28,981 nt of DNA, taken from NCBI GenBank assembly GCA_903910495.1, contig CAIVZW010000593.1, positions 1 to 28,981 on the forward strand, in the 5' to 3' direction. Below are positions 15,494 through 23,812 of this stretch, in pieces. This stretch comes from an uncultured beta proteobacterium. Its GTDB lineage: Bacteria; Pseudomonadota; Gammaproteobacteria; Burkholderiales; Rhodocyclaceae. Under the pieces are notes generated by a model that saw only the letters and a program-made list of their open reading frames with translations, was not told where the DNA came from and did not search any database. A program made the translations under genes and the position numbers. Each line of letters starts with the position of its first letter. The first letter of the stretch is position 1.

Positions 15494-16177
15494 ATGGCAA
15501 GGACAGTTGAGCGGCAATACGAGGGGCATATCGAACTCAAGGAAAAGCAGGGGCTGACCCGGCTCGGGGTGGAAAAGAATGCCAATTGGCATGGCGATCC
15601 CAAGCGCCTGGTGTTCGTTCTCGCCCGTTATAAGTTCATTGCCAAGATGCTGTCAGGTAAAAAGCGTGTACTCGAAGTCGGCTGCGGTGATGCTTTTCCC
15701 GTCCGTATCGTATTGCAGGAAGTTGGCGAACTGCACGCCGTGGATATCGACCCCCTGTTTATCGAGGATGCTCTGGAGCGCGCCGACCCAGCATGGCCCT
15801 TTACCATGGCAGTGCACGACATGCTTTCAGGGCCGGTACCTGGCGAGTTTGATGGCGCCTATACCCTCGATGTGCTTGAACACATCGAGCAAGCCAGCGA
15901 ACGTCGATTCCTTGACAACATCGTATCCAGTCTGACGCCTGAAGGAGTGCTGATTATCGGCATGCCATCGCTTGAATCCCAAACCTATGCTGCCCCGCTC
16001 AGCAAGATCGGGCATATCAACTGCAAGAAGGGACCAGAGTTCAAGGCGCTCATGCTTGAGTACTTTGACAATGTATTCATGTTCTCCATGAACGACGAAG
16101 TCATCCACACCGGCTATCAGCCCATGGCGCAGTACCTTTTCGCTCTGTGTGTCGGCAAGCGTAGGCGCGAGGAGTAA
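15494..16177 (+). CDS. class I SAM-dependent methyltransferase
   Basis: A 227-residue methyltransferase. Motif I is VLEVGCGDAFP, followed by AVDIDPLFIEDA and the motif-II block YTLDVLEHIEQ, all standard class I features. The frame is open upstream to 15425, but an excellent ribosome binding site (GGAGGG, 15479-15484) sits nine bases before the ATG at 15494 and avoids overlap with the previous gene. Its stop codon shares a base with the next start (TAATG). The acceptor is unknown, most likely a sugar of the exported glycan. Confidence 0.87.
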   Translation: MARTVERQYEGHIELKEKQGLTRLGVEKNANWHGDPKRLVFVLARYKFIAKMLSGKKRVLEVGCGDAFPVRIVLQEVGELHAVDIDPLFIEDALERADPAWPFTMAVHDMLSGPVPGEFDGAYTLDVLEHIEQASERRFLDNIVSSLTPEGVLIIGMPSLESQTYAAPLSKIGHINCKKGPEFKALMLEYFDNVFMFSMNDEVIHTGYQPMAQYLFALCVGKRRREE

Positions 16178-17358
16178 TGACCGTCTGCTGCACCGTCTGC
16201 GAAGGTAGCTCGCTCCAGCGTTCGCTGGATTTGGGTCGACAACCACCCTCCAACCGCTTTTTGCTCCCGGGGAGCGAGAGCGAAGAAGAACGGTATTCGC
16301 TGAGCCTCGGCTACTGCGACGACTGCGGCACGATACAACTGATGGATCGTATGCCCATCGAAGCGATCCGGCCGCGCTTCGACTGGCTCGCCAACAGCGA
16401 ACCCGAAGGCCACCTTGACGATCTGACGGAAAAACTCATTGCCCTGCCGGGCATCAACGTGGATGCCTGCGTCCTCGGTATTTGCTACAAGGACCAGAGT
16501 ACGCTGGAGCGCCTTTCTGCACAGGGATTTCGCCAAGTTGCCTCCGTAAAACCGGACGATCTGCCTGCCTGTTCCCGGCACTTCGGTTTGGAAACTCTGC
16601 AGCACAGCCTTTCAGACTCCGCCGTCGTCGATACCCTGCGCAATCGATATGGCACCGCCGATGTTCTGCTGGTGCGACACATGGTCGAACACGCCGAATC
16701 AGCGGCGCGTTTTTTGTCTGCCCTGCGCGGCTTGCTGGCTCCCGGTGGCTATATGGTTGTCGAGTTTCCGGACAACGAGCGCATCCTGCATCGGTCACAC
16801 CATGCCTTTATCTGGGAAGAACATTTCAGTTACTTCACCGAATCCTCGTTCCGAAACTTGGCAAATCGGGTCAGTGCGACAGTCGTTCGTTTCGAGCGTT
16901 ATTACTATCCTTCCGAGGATGCCTTGGTCGCGGTATTGCGGTTCGATTCCAGTGCTCCTGGGATTGGCAAACCCAATCGCGGCACCTTGGGCGACCTTCA
17001 GGCCTTCGCCGAGAGCTATCCGGTGGAAAAGGCCCGTTGGCATACTACCCTCACGTCGTTGAAGTCATCAGGAGAAACGCTCGCAGTCTTTGGTGCTGGC
17101 CATCTTGCAGTCAAGCTCATCAACTTCATGGATCTGACGCCATTCATCGATTGTGTGATTGACGACCATCCGAAAAAGACCGGGCTGTGCATGCCGGGTT
17201 CACATCTGCCCATTGTGCCCTCCTCGGAACTAGCGGCACGAAATATTCGCACCTGCGTCTCGACCCTGAGTCCTGAGAGCGAAATCCGCGTCCGCCAGAA
17301 GCTCACCGATTACTTCAAAACCGGAGGCCGTTTCATCCCGGCTTTCCCTGTTACTTAG
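16177..17358 (+). CDS. C-methyltransferase homologue with degenerate SAM motif
   Basis: A 393-residue protein with the same architecture as the C-methyltransferase at 12988: N-terminal zinc cysteines (C5-x2-C8 and C47-x2-C50), a middle methyltransferase fold with the conserved VRHMVEHAES and WEEHFSYFTE blocks, and a C-terminal domain beginning FGAGHLAVKLINF. Motif I is altered: VLGICYKDQSTLERL stands where relatives have VLEIGxNDGxxLexL, so the conserved acidic residue and both glycines are gone while spacing is kept. It may be a non-catalytic partner or have changed chemistry. It is intact, with no frameshift, so it appears to be under selection. Confidence 0.8.
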   Translation: MTVCCTVCEGSSLQRSLDLGRQPPSNRFLLPGSESEEERYSLSLGYCDDCGTIQLMDRMPIEAIRPRFDWLANSEPEGHLDDLTEKLIALPGINVDACVLGICYKDQSTLERLSAQGFRQVASVKPDDLPACSRHFGLETLQHSLSDSAVVDTLRNRYGTADVLLVRHMVEHAESAARFLSALRGLLAPGGYMVVEFPDNERILHRSHHAFIWEEHFSYFTESSFRNLANRVSATVVRFERYYYPSEDALVAVLRFDSSAPGIGKPNRGTLGDLQAFAESYPVEKARWHTTLTSLKSSGETLAVFGAGHLAVKLINFMDLTPFIDCVIDDHPKKTGLCMPGSHLPIVPSSELAARNIRTCVSTLSPESEIRVRQKLTDYFKTGGRFIPAFPVT

Positions 17359-17367
17359 AGACGCACA

Positions 17368-17898
17368 ATGAACTCTTTGCCACTCAATAAAATCAACGAC
17401 GAGGTTTATGTCGCCGCCGACGAGATAGTTCGCCTGGATCGGCAAGCCGTCGAATTCATTCGTGACCGCGCCCTGTGCAATCCCAGAGGCCGCGCTCGCA
17501 TCTGTGCACACAAGGATTCAGGCGACAATCTCCACGAGATGCTGATCGGTATTGCAACCGGCAGCTATGTGCGCCCCCACCGGCACCATGGCAAGGTCGA
17601 GTCCTTCCATCTAATCGAGGGCAGCGCTGACATTGTCATCCTCTCGGAGCAGGGGAGCATAGAAGATGTGATTGAGTTGGGCCCGAACGCCAATTTCTAC
17701 TACCGACTTGACGGCCCGCGCTACCACACCCTCTTAATCAACTGTCCGGTTCTGGTAATTCACGAAACGACCAACGGCCCCTTTGATCCGGCACAGACCG
17801 ATTGGGCTCCTTTTTCGCCAGCCGAAGGTACTGCCGAATCCGTTTCATATTCGTCACGGTTGCGCCAATCGGTTAACGACTGGAAAGCTTCACGATAG
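17368..17898 (+). CDS. wbuC: WbuC-family cupin-fold metalloprotein
   Basis: A 176-residue cupin of the WbuC family, known mainly from O-antigen and capsule loci, with no established reaction. The family core is clear: RARICAHKDSGD, then EMLIGIATGSYVRPHRHHGK, giving metal ligands H71, H73/H74, E78 and H81 in KVESFHLIEG, and a late YHTLLI histidine. It lies between the degenerate C-methyltransferase and the TIGR04372-type gene with 9- and 14-base gaps. Involvement in sugar nucleotide tailoring is usually assumed from context only. Confidence 0.87.
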   Translation: MNSLPLNKINDEVYVAADEIVRLDRQAVEFIRDRALCNPRGRARICAHKDSGDNLHEMLIGIATGSYVRPHRHHGKVESFHLIEGSADIVILSEQGSIEDVIELGPNANFYYRLDGPRYHTLLINCPVLVIHETTNGPFDPAQTDWAPFSPAEGTAESVSYSSRLRQSVNDWKASR

Positions 17899-17912
17899 TC
17901 ACTGGAGAAAAT

Positions 17913-19673
17913 ATGTTTTCCCGAATCAAGGTGTTTATCGCCAGACTCTATGTGGCCTTTCTTGGCCGTCCAAGCGTCTGGATATTGAGCGTATTGGCTG
18001 AATCGCAACTGTCGGGCAATCCCTTTGTCCGCGGTATCGGCTACTTTCCGTTTCAACTCGCCGACGCAGTGCTGGGTGTTGGAGCGCTGAGATTCATAGG
18101 CCATGTATCCCGCCGCGAACCCAAGCGAAGACACCGCGCTCACATCAAAAACCGGACATTGCGCTCCTATCTCTATCTGGCCGTGGGCAAAGCCGACAAA
18201 GGATTGACCTCGCAGCTACAACCAGCCGCTTTCCGTGCAGCGTTATTGGCCGAAAAGTTGGATCACGAGACCGTGTATGCCTTGGCGCACCAACTCTTCC
18301 AGGCGGGCAAACTTCCTTTGGCCTGCGTGTCCTTCGAGGATCTGATCGAACATTCATCGGATAGATTTCCCTTGGAACGCAGGTTGCAACTCCTTCGTGA
18401 CGCCGGCATCACATTCTTCATGCTCGGCAAGATCGAGCGGGCGAATCATTATTGGAGAAAGGCCGGAGAATTGCGACGCTTCATCCTCGGCGAGGAGTCT
18501 GGACCCATCTACCGCATTGTTGGCGGTTCCTGGTTTGCCGCCATCGGCCATGTGGCGATGCTCGACTTCTACGCTAAGTACAACAAGCTCTACAGAGATG
18601 CGGAAGTTCGTGTTGTCGCACACAACGATATCAGCGGCGTGCCCGGCAACTACCTGTGTGAGCGCTTGAGCGAAGCTGGTATCGAGTTCATCGAGAACGG
18701 AAAGTTGAGGTCCGACTATGATCGGTGGGCCAAACGCCATGGCAAGCGTCGCTGGAGCCAGCTAACGCCAGCGGAACATTTTGCTATGATCGACGATTTC
18801 TCGGAGTTCGAGTTTCCAGATGGCGAGGTGTGGGGCTACACCCATGCGGCGGACAAGATTCAGAAGGAATGGGAGCGGCAACATCGGCCACCAGTGCTTT
18901 CGGTCACCGATGGCGAGCGGAACTTTATTGACAGGGCGTTAAGATTGCTTGGGCTACCCGAAGGGGCGTGGTACGTTTGTCTGCATGTGCGAGAACCAGG
19001 TTTCCACAAAGGTTGGAATACGCTTTACCCGAGCATGCGGGATGCTGATATCAACGATTATCTGCCGGCCATCGACCTGATCGTGAAAAGTGGTGGCTGG
19101 GTGATCAGAATGGGCGATCCGACGATGAAGCCGCTGGCACCGATACTGGGAGTCATCGACTACGCTCACAGTACGCTCAAGACGCCTCGTGCGGACATCT
19201 TGATCCCTCTTGGCTGCCGTTTTTTCTTGGGCACGAACTCTGGTTTCGCCACCATACCTGCTATCTACGGTGTGCGTTGCGTCTTCTCCAACTGGCTACC
19301 GATTGGGCTCCCCTTATGGCCCAGTCAGGACCTGATGCTGCCGAAGTTATTCTGGGATGAGAAGCGTGGACGCCATCTAACTATCGAAGAAATCTTTGCA
19401 TCTGGCGTGGCCTTCATTCAAAACTGGTCCGATCTGCCAGAGGGCATCTTGCTACGGGACAACACCGCCGAGGATATTTGCAATTTGACTGCCGAAGCGT
19501 TAGGCATGTTGCCTGAATTATCTGAAGAATGTCTTGCCGACGCCCGATCTTACTACCGTAATATCGCCGAACGTTACGGCAGTTATGTTGGCAGCACTCT
19601 CTCGGTCTCGTCAGTAAAACAGTATGGCCCAGTATTCAATCCAGCGACGGACACAATCAAGATCTTAAATTAA
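17913..19673 (+). CDS. TIGR04372-type putative glycosyltransferase with N-terminal TPR-like region
   Basis: A 586-residue protein. Residues about 185-570 match the TIGR04372 family of putative glycosyltransferases: WYVCLHVREPG (353-363), SGGWVIRMGDPTM (393-405), VIDYAH, LGTNSG and EIFASG. The same blocks recur in the N-terminal half of the minus-strand protein at 24954-27326, so the two are paralogues by direct comparison within this window. Residues about 95-195 are helical with TPR-like pairs (ALAHQLFQAGKLPLACVSFE, GITFFMLGKIERANHYW). The ribosome binding site TGGAGA supports the ATG at 17913. The donor and acceptor are unknown; it is one of only two glycosyltransferase candidates seen. Confidence 0.8.
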   Translation: MFSRIKVFIARLYVAFLGRPSVWILSVLAESQLSGNPFVRGIGYFPFQLADAVLGVGALRFIGHVSRREPKRRHRAHIKNRTLRSYLYLAVGKADKGLTSQLQPAAFRAALLAEKLDHETVYALAHQLFQAGKLPLACVSFEDLIEHSSDRFPLERRLQLLRDAGITFFMLGKIERANHYWRKAGELRRFILGEESGPIYRIVGGSWFAAIGHVAMLDFYAKYNKLYRDAEVRVVAHNDISGVPGNYLCERLSEAGIEFIENGKLRSDYDRWAKRHGKRRWSQLTPAEHFAMIDDFSEFEFPDGEVWGYTHAADKIQKEWERQHRPPVLSVTDGERNFIDRALRLLGLPEGAWYVCLHVREPGFHKGWNTLYPSMRDADINDYLPAIDLIVKSGGWVIRMGDPTMKPLAPILGVIDYAHSTLKTPRADILIPLGCRFFLGTNSGFATIPAIYGVRCVFSNWLPIGLPLWPSQDLMLPKLFWDEKRGRHLTIEEIFASGVAFIQNWSDLPEGILLRDNTAEDICNLTAEALGMLPELSEECLADARSYYRNIAERYGSYVGSTLSVSSVKQYGPVFNPATDTIKILN

Positions 19674-19726
19674 CATTTCTACCGCGCCAGCAAGCAAAGA
19701 GGCGAGAAGCAAAAGGGAGATAGAGT

Positions 19727-21898
19727 ATGGGTTACGCCCCAGCAATGTTTGAGGAAATCGGAAATCTGGAACTTCCCTCGAAGGAGGTGCTCGATGTAGG
19801 CGCTCAGGACGTATCGATAGGCTCGACCGCCGAACTTGAGCAGTTGAATGGATTCATCAGCAAACACAACTCTAGCGGGAAGCTTCTAGCTATTAATCAA
19901 TTTCCGACGGTCATTGAGGCGCGCGAAGTTTATGCGCGCGCCGGTTTTTCCTATACCTGCATAGATGTTGACGAGCGCCCCGGCACGCTCCGCGTTGACT
20001 TGGCACGCTTTGACATCCCACGGCCGCGGAGCAAATACGGACTGGTGGTTAACGTCGGGACCACCGAGCACCTTGCCAGTCCGGCCGCTACTTTCGCACT
20101 GATGCACGAGATGTGCGCCGAAGGGGGAATTCTCTATAACGACGTGCCGCTGTTTGGCCTTGGCAACCATGGCCTGATGAACCCGACACCTAAATTCTGG
20201 CACGCCCTAATCTGGATGAACAGCTACAAAGCCCTGAGTGTAAGAACCAGAACCTGTGACGAATCTGCAATGGATCGCGGCAATTTCTTTCATGACTATC
20301 TCGACTACATGGAAGGGCTGAGGAACATCGTTGGCGTGTCGTCCTTGATCACTGCGGTTCTCGAGAAGAAGACAAGTTGGCCATTTGTGGTCCCTTTTGA
20401 CGCTGTCTTCAATGATGACAAACGAGGCCTGTCCCTGGCGCAGCTCTTAATTGGCTCATATCGCCCCTTTGTTGCAACAGGAGCTTATACAGAACAGGAA
20501 GTCGTGGCAGGTATCAATAACTTCCTGAATATGAATGGGCGGACCTTCCGGCTCAAGAACCTCGATGATTTTGGTCCACAGGACAGTCCTGACCCGAAGG
20601 CTGCTGTCATGCCAGCACCCAGTAGCATCCTGGATTGGCTTGTGGCGCGATTTATCGCGCCACAGCCTGTAAAGAAACCTTCACAAGAACCAGCCCAGCC
20701 AACATCAGTAGTGACATCGTGTCCCACGCTAGGGACTTGCGCTGCGGTTATACAGGAAGTGCGCCAGACCGAAACGTCGACTGCCACTCGATTGGAATCC
20801 CCCATCTTGTCTCACTTTGCTTCTTCGGACGATGCTGTGATCAAAATTGCCGAGGCTGTCGACAGTGGCAAGGCCGACTTGGCCAACCAGCTTTCAGACA
20901 TTGCCTTGGCTGACTTTCCCCTCGATTGGCGTCTCCATCAGCAAAAAGCCAGAGCACTTGAGGGCTTGACTGAGTCAGCTTCTTTTCGTTTGGCATTACC
21001 GGTAAAAGAATTGACAATTGCCAAGCATCTATTTACGGCAGCTGGACTGGCTGCTCAGGATGTCGATTCCCTTCCTCGGGCTAGCTCACTGATCTCTCTG
21101 GGCAGAAGCCAGCTTGAAACGGCAGACACAAAAGCGGCAAACAGTCTTTCGCGCGTACTGACCTCGAGAATGGAGGATCAAGAATCTCCACTCTTAATCG
21201 TCCTATCGACTCTGCCAAAATCAGCGTCAGCATTTATTTGGATGAGCTTGTCATCTGGTCTTTCTCTTCAGCCGGTTCGAGTAAGTACCTGGACCGGTGT
21301 AGATGGGTACTCAGAAATCATCGATTCCGAGGAATTAGCTAAATTGATTGGCAAAGGTGGAGCTGTCGTGCAAGGCCATTTTTTTCCAATACCTTTTACT
21401 ACGTACGCTATCAATACCTTGCAAAAAATATTGGTTCATGTTCGCGACCCAAGACAAACGGTGATATCGTGGGCACACTACCTCGCTGACCCGGATTATG
21501 TTGGCCGACAGGCTCATAATAACTTTGCCAAAGTGCTATCTCACCTAACTTTGGAAGATAGAGTCGATTGGGCTATTGACACGTTTCTTCCACTTCAGAT
21601 TCAGTATCTGAACTCATGGATGAGTGGTGTGCAGAATCAAAGTATCAAGCCATCTGTTCATTTCTTGAAACAAGAAGACCTAGTGAATGACCCTACGGCC
21701 TATTTCAATTCAATCTTGGACTTCTATTCGATAGACCGAAAGTTATTTACCCATCCAGAGTCTCCAACCGTCGGAAAGTTGCATTTTCGTGGAGGGAAAA
21801 CGGATGAATGGCGACAAGCTCTTTTATCAGATCAGATTACTTCTGTTCAGCGCCTAGTCTCGGATGAACTGCTAGAGTTTTACGGCTGGGAGCGTTAG
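19727..21898 (+). CDS. fusion: methyltransferase-like domain plus sulfotransferase
   Basis: A 723-residue two-domain protein. Residues 1-290 resemble a class I methyltransferase (VLDVGAQD at 21-28, VVNVGTTEHL near 107-116, then MHEMCAEGGI). Residues about 290-350 are a Pro/Ser/Thr-rich linker, and 360-480 are helical. Residues about 485-723 are a PAPS-dependent sulfotransferase: the 5'-phosphosulfate loop is STLPKSASAFIW (494-505, K498), the 3'-phosphate site is VRDPRQTVISWAHY (572-585, R573 and S581), and the late loop is FRGGKTDEW (687-695). A GGGAGA ribosome binding site supports the ATG at 19727. GC is about 62 percent in the first half and 40-45 percent in the sulfotransferase half, suggesting the domains have different origins. 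It predicts a sulfated glycan. Confidence 0.82.
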   Translation: MGYAPAMFEEIGNLELPSKEVLDVGAQDVSIGSTAELEQLNGFISKHNSSGKLLAINQFPTVIEAREVYARAGFSYTCIDVDERPGTLRVDLARFDIPRPRSKYGLVVNVGTTEHLASPAATFALMHEMCAEGGILYNDVPLFGLGNHGLMNPTPKFWHALIWMNSYKALSVRTRTCDESAMDRGNFFHDYLDYMEGLRNIVGVSSLITAVLEKKTSWPFVVPFDAVFNDDKRGLSLAQLLIGSYRPFVATGAYTEQEVVAGINNFLNMNGRTFRLKNLDDFGPQDSPDPKAAVMPAPSSILDWLVARFIAPQPVKKPSQEPAQPTSVVTSCPTLGTCAAVIQEVRQTETSTATRLESPILSHFASSDDAVIKIAEAVDSGKADLANQLSDIALADFPLDWRLHQQKARALEGLTESASFRLALPVKELTIAKHLFTAAGLAAQDVDSLPRASSLISLGRSQLETADTKAANSLSRVLTSRMEDQESPLLIVLSTLPKSASAFIWMSLSSGLSLQPVRVSTWTGVDGYSEIIDSEELAKLIGKGGAVVQGHFFPIPFTTYAINTLQKILVHVRDPRQTVISWAHYLADPDYVGRQAHNNFAKVLSHLTLEDRVDWAIDTFLPLQIQYLNSWMSGVQNQSIKPSVHFLKQEDLVNDPTAYFNSILDFYSIDRKLFTHPESPTVGKLHFRGGKTDEWRQALLSDQITSVQRLVSDELLEFYGWER

Positions 21899-21912
21899 TT
21901 CGGTTGGCGACC

Positions 21913-23802
21913 ATGCAAAACAATTCCTACGGTAGTGTTTGGCAGCAAGCATCTGCAAATATGGCCGACTTGCTGGCATCCGATCAGCCTGATGGAGTTC
22001 GGCTACGACGGATTCTAGAACTCGGCTACTTCTCCCAATTCACATCGTACCCCTCGCATGAATTCAACAACGCCATTGCGTCGTGGCTTCAGCAGCACCT
22101 CGAAGATCGCTACAATCTTGAAATCAGTGACTTGCCTGACGATCTGGTTGAACTTGATATCGTCCCGGCTGCCACGATTGTGCGCAGAGGCAACCGTAAT
22201 CTAAGCCCCGATTTGCTGCGCTATGTGGCCTATGCGATGCAACTCGGTGAGGTTTCGTCAACCCGTGACGAGAGTAGGTTCGACATTCTCGAGGTAGGCT
22301 CCGGATATGGTGGGCTTGCGCGTACGTTGAAATGCTTTCATCCGGGGGCGCACTTTTGGCTGACAGATATACCAGAGTCGCTGCGCTGCGCGGAAATATA
22401 CCTGCGCGAGGCCTTCCCCGATGCAACGATCACATGGCAAAAAGTCGGCGCTGGCGATTTGACGGTAGAGGCAGACTTTTGCCTGGTTCCAGTGGCAGAT
22501 GCCCCGCATGTGCTGGCCGGCAGGCGCTTTGATCTGGCAATCAACGCCTGGTCCTTCGGCGAGATGCCTAATGTGTTCATCGATGCATGGCTGAGGATTG
22601 TCCAGCAGGACTGCTATGTCAGTCGGCTGTTTTCCATCAATTCCTTCATGGCGCCGGTGACACCGGCGTCAGTGGCCAGGACAGAACTCGGCGACTGGCT
22701 GTTCGGCCTTGATGATCATTGGGACATCGAACATTTCGAGATTGATCCCTTGGTTCACCGTTGCCCGCTGATGCGCAATTTTCCGAAGGGGATTGGCTTA
22801 CTGGCAAGACGGGTAACTGATAAGGACGTACTTGCCCAGATGCAGCAGAATGCGGCTCGTGAAGCGAAGGCTGTCATGCAAGAGGACTGGGTCGGGATTG
22901 CACTCGATGATCGGACGACTTCCAGCCCCGGACGTCCAGAGCGCGTGCTTGAACTGACAGATGCTGCAATCGATATTAACGCGATTTCCTCCCGACGGCT
23001 TACGACCTTGACTGATTACATCGGCCATTTCAACATCGAGTCTGGTATCGATGGCGCGCTCTTCCGCTTGTGGAACGACTACCGAATGAACCGCAGCGAA
23101 CGTTCCGGGGCGCTTCTGGTCGCTTACCTAGCAATGGTTAGCAAGACGGACCTGGAGCATCGCTGCACGAAAGAGGAACTGCTGCTGCTCAAGCGCTTGC
23201 CGGAGTTGCCCCTGCATCAGGATTACGCAACTTTCGGGGCATCTGTTCAGAGAGGCAAGATTAGCGACAATGGCGCTTGGCTAAGTGACCAGGATGCCTG
23301 CGATCGGGCGCTTGAACACAAGAAGGACGGAGAATTCGACGCGGCCGAAACCTTATGGATCAAGGTGGCGGCGGCTTACCCGGCTCATGGCGACTGCTGG
23401 TTTCAGTTGGCCTTGCTACGTGAATTGCGCAGCGACTGGCCTTGGGCTGCGGTGTTCGCTGCTCATTCGGTACGTCTGGGATGCGACTATTACCTCGAAG
23501 GAGCAGCGCGCATGAAGGCCGCCTTTTTTTCCACTTACCAAGTCAAAGAACGCAAGGAAAAGAAACTGCTGTCTTTCTTTACTGGTTGGCCGACATCACA
23601 ATCCTTGGTGCCGGGACATGCTGGTCAAAACAATCAGGCAGCAGAAGACACATTGGCACCTGAATATTGCCGACAATACTTCGAAGCGGACTCAAAGGAG
23701 GCGATTTCGCAATTGTCCCTGTGGGAGTATAAGAACCAAAATGTCACTCTTGGCCAAGCGCTCGAACGGGCCTTGGACATCTACCCCTTCATTACGCAAT
23801 AG
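21913..23802 (+). CDS. NanM-type putative sugar O-methyltransferase with TPR-like C-terminus
   Basis: A 629-residue protein. Residues about 40-300 match the putative sugar O-methyltransferase family named after NanM: DILEVGSGYGGLARTL (124-139), WLTDIPESL, INAWSFGEMP and the closing HRCPLMRNFPKGIGLLARR. The C-terminal third is helical; LEHKKDGEFDAAETLWIKVA and WFQLALLRELRSDW read like TPR units. The ATG at 21913 was preferred to a TTG at 21904; neither has a strong ribosome binding site. It lies 14 bases after the sulfotransferase fusion. It probably methylates a sugar hydroxyl of the glycan. Confidence 0.82.
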   Translation: MQNNSYGSVWQQASANMADLLASDQPDGVRLRRILELGYFSQFTSYPSHEFNNAIASWLQQHLEDRYNLEISDLPDDLVELDIVPAATIVRRGNRNLSPDLLRYVAYAMQLGEVSSTRDESRFDILEVGSGYGGLARTLKCFHPGAHFWLTDIPESLRCAEIYLREAFPDATITWQKVGAGDLTVEADFCLVPVADAPHVLAGRRFDLAINAWSFGEMPNVFIDAWLRIVQQDCYVSRLFSINSFMAPVTPASVARTELGDWLFGLDDHWDIEHFEIDPLVHRCPLMRNFPKGIGLLARRVTDKDVLAQMQQNAAREAKAVMQEDWVGIALDDRTTSSPGRPERVLELTDAAIDINAISSRRLTTLTDYIGHFNIESGIDGALFRLWNDYRMNRSERSGALLVAYLAMVSKTDLEHRCTKEELLLLKRLPELPLHQDYATFGASVQRGKISDNGAWLSDQDACDRALEHKKDGEFDAAETLWIKVAAAYPAHGDCWFQLALLRELRSDWPWAAVFAAHSVRLGCDYYLEGAARMKAAFFSTYQVKERKEKKLLSFFTGWPTSQSLVPGHAGQNNQAAEDTLAPEYCRQYFEADSKEAISQLSLWEYKNQNVTLGQALERALDIYPFITQ

Positions 23803-23812
23803 TCCAGTCAGC

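Noticed and set aside
23618..23812. N-terminal extension of the acyltransferase gene
   Set aside because: The extra residues overlap the preceding gene out of frame and are basic and low in hydrophobicity; the family N-terminus begins at the ATG at 23813.
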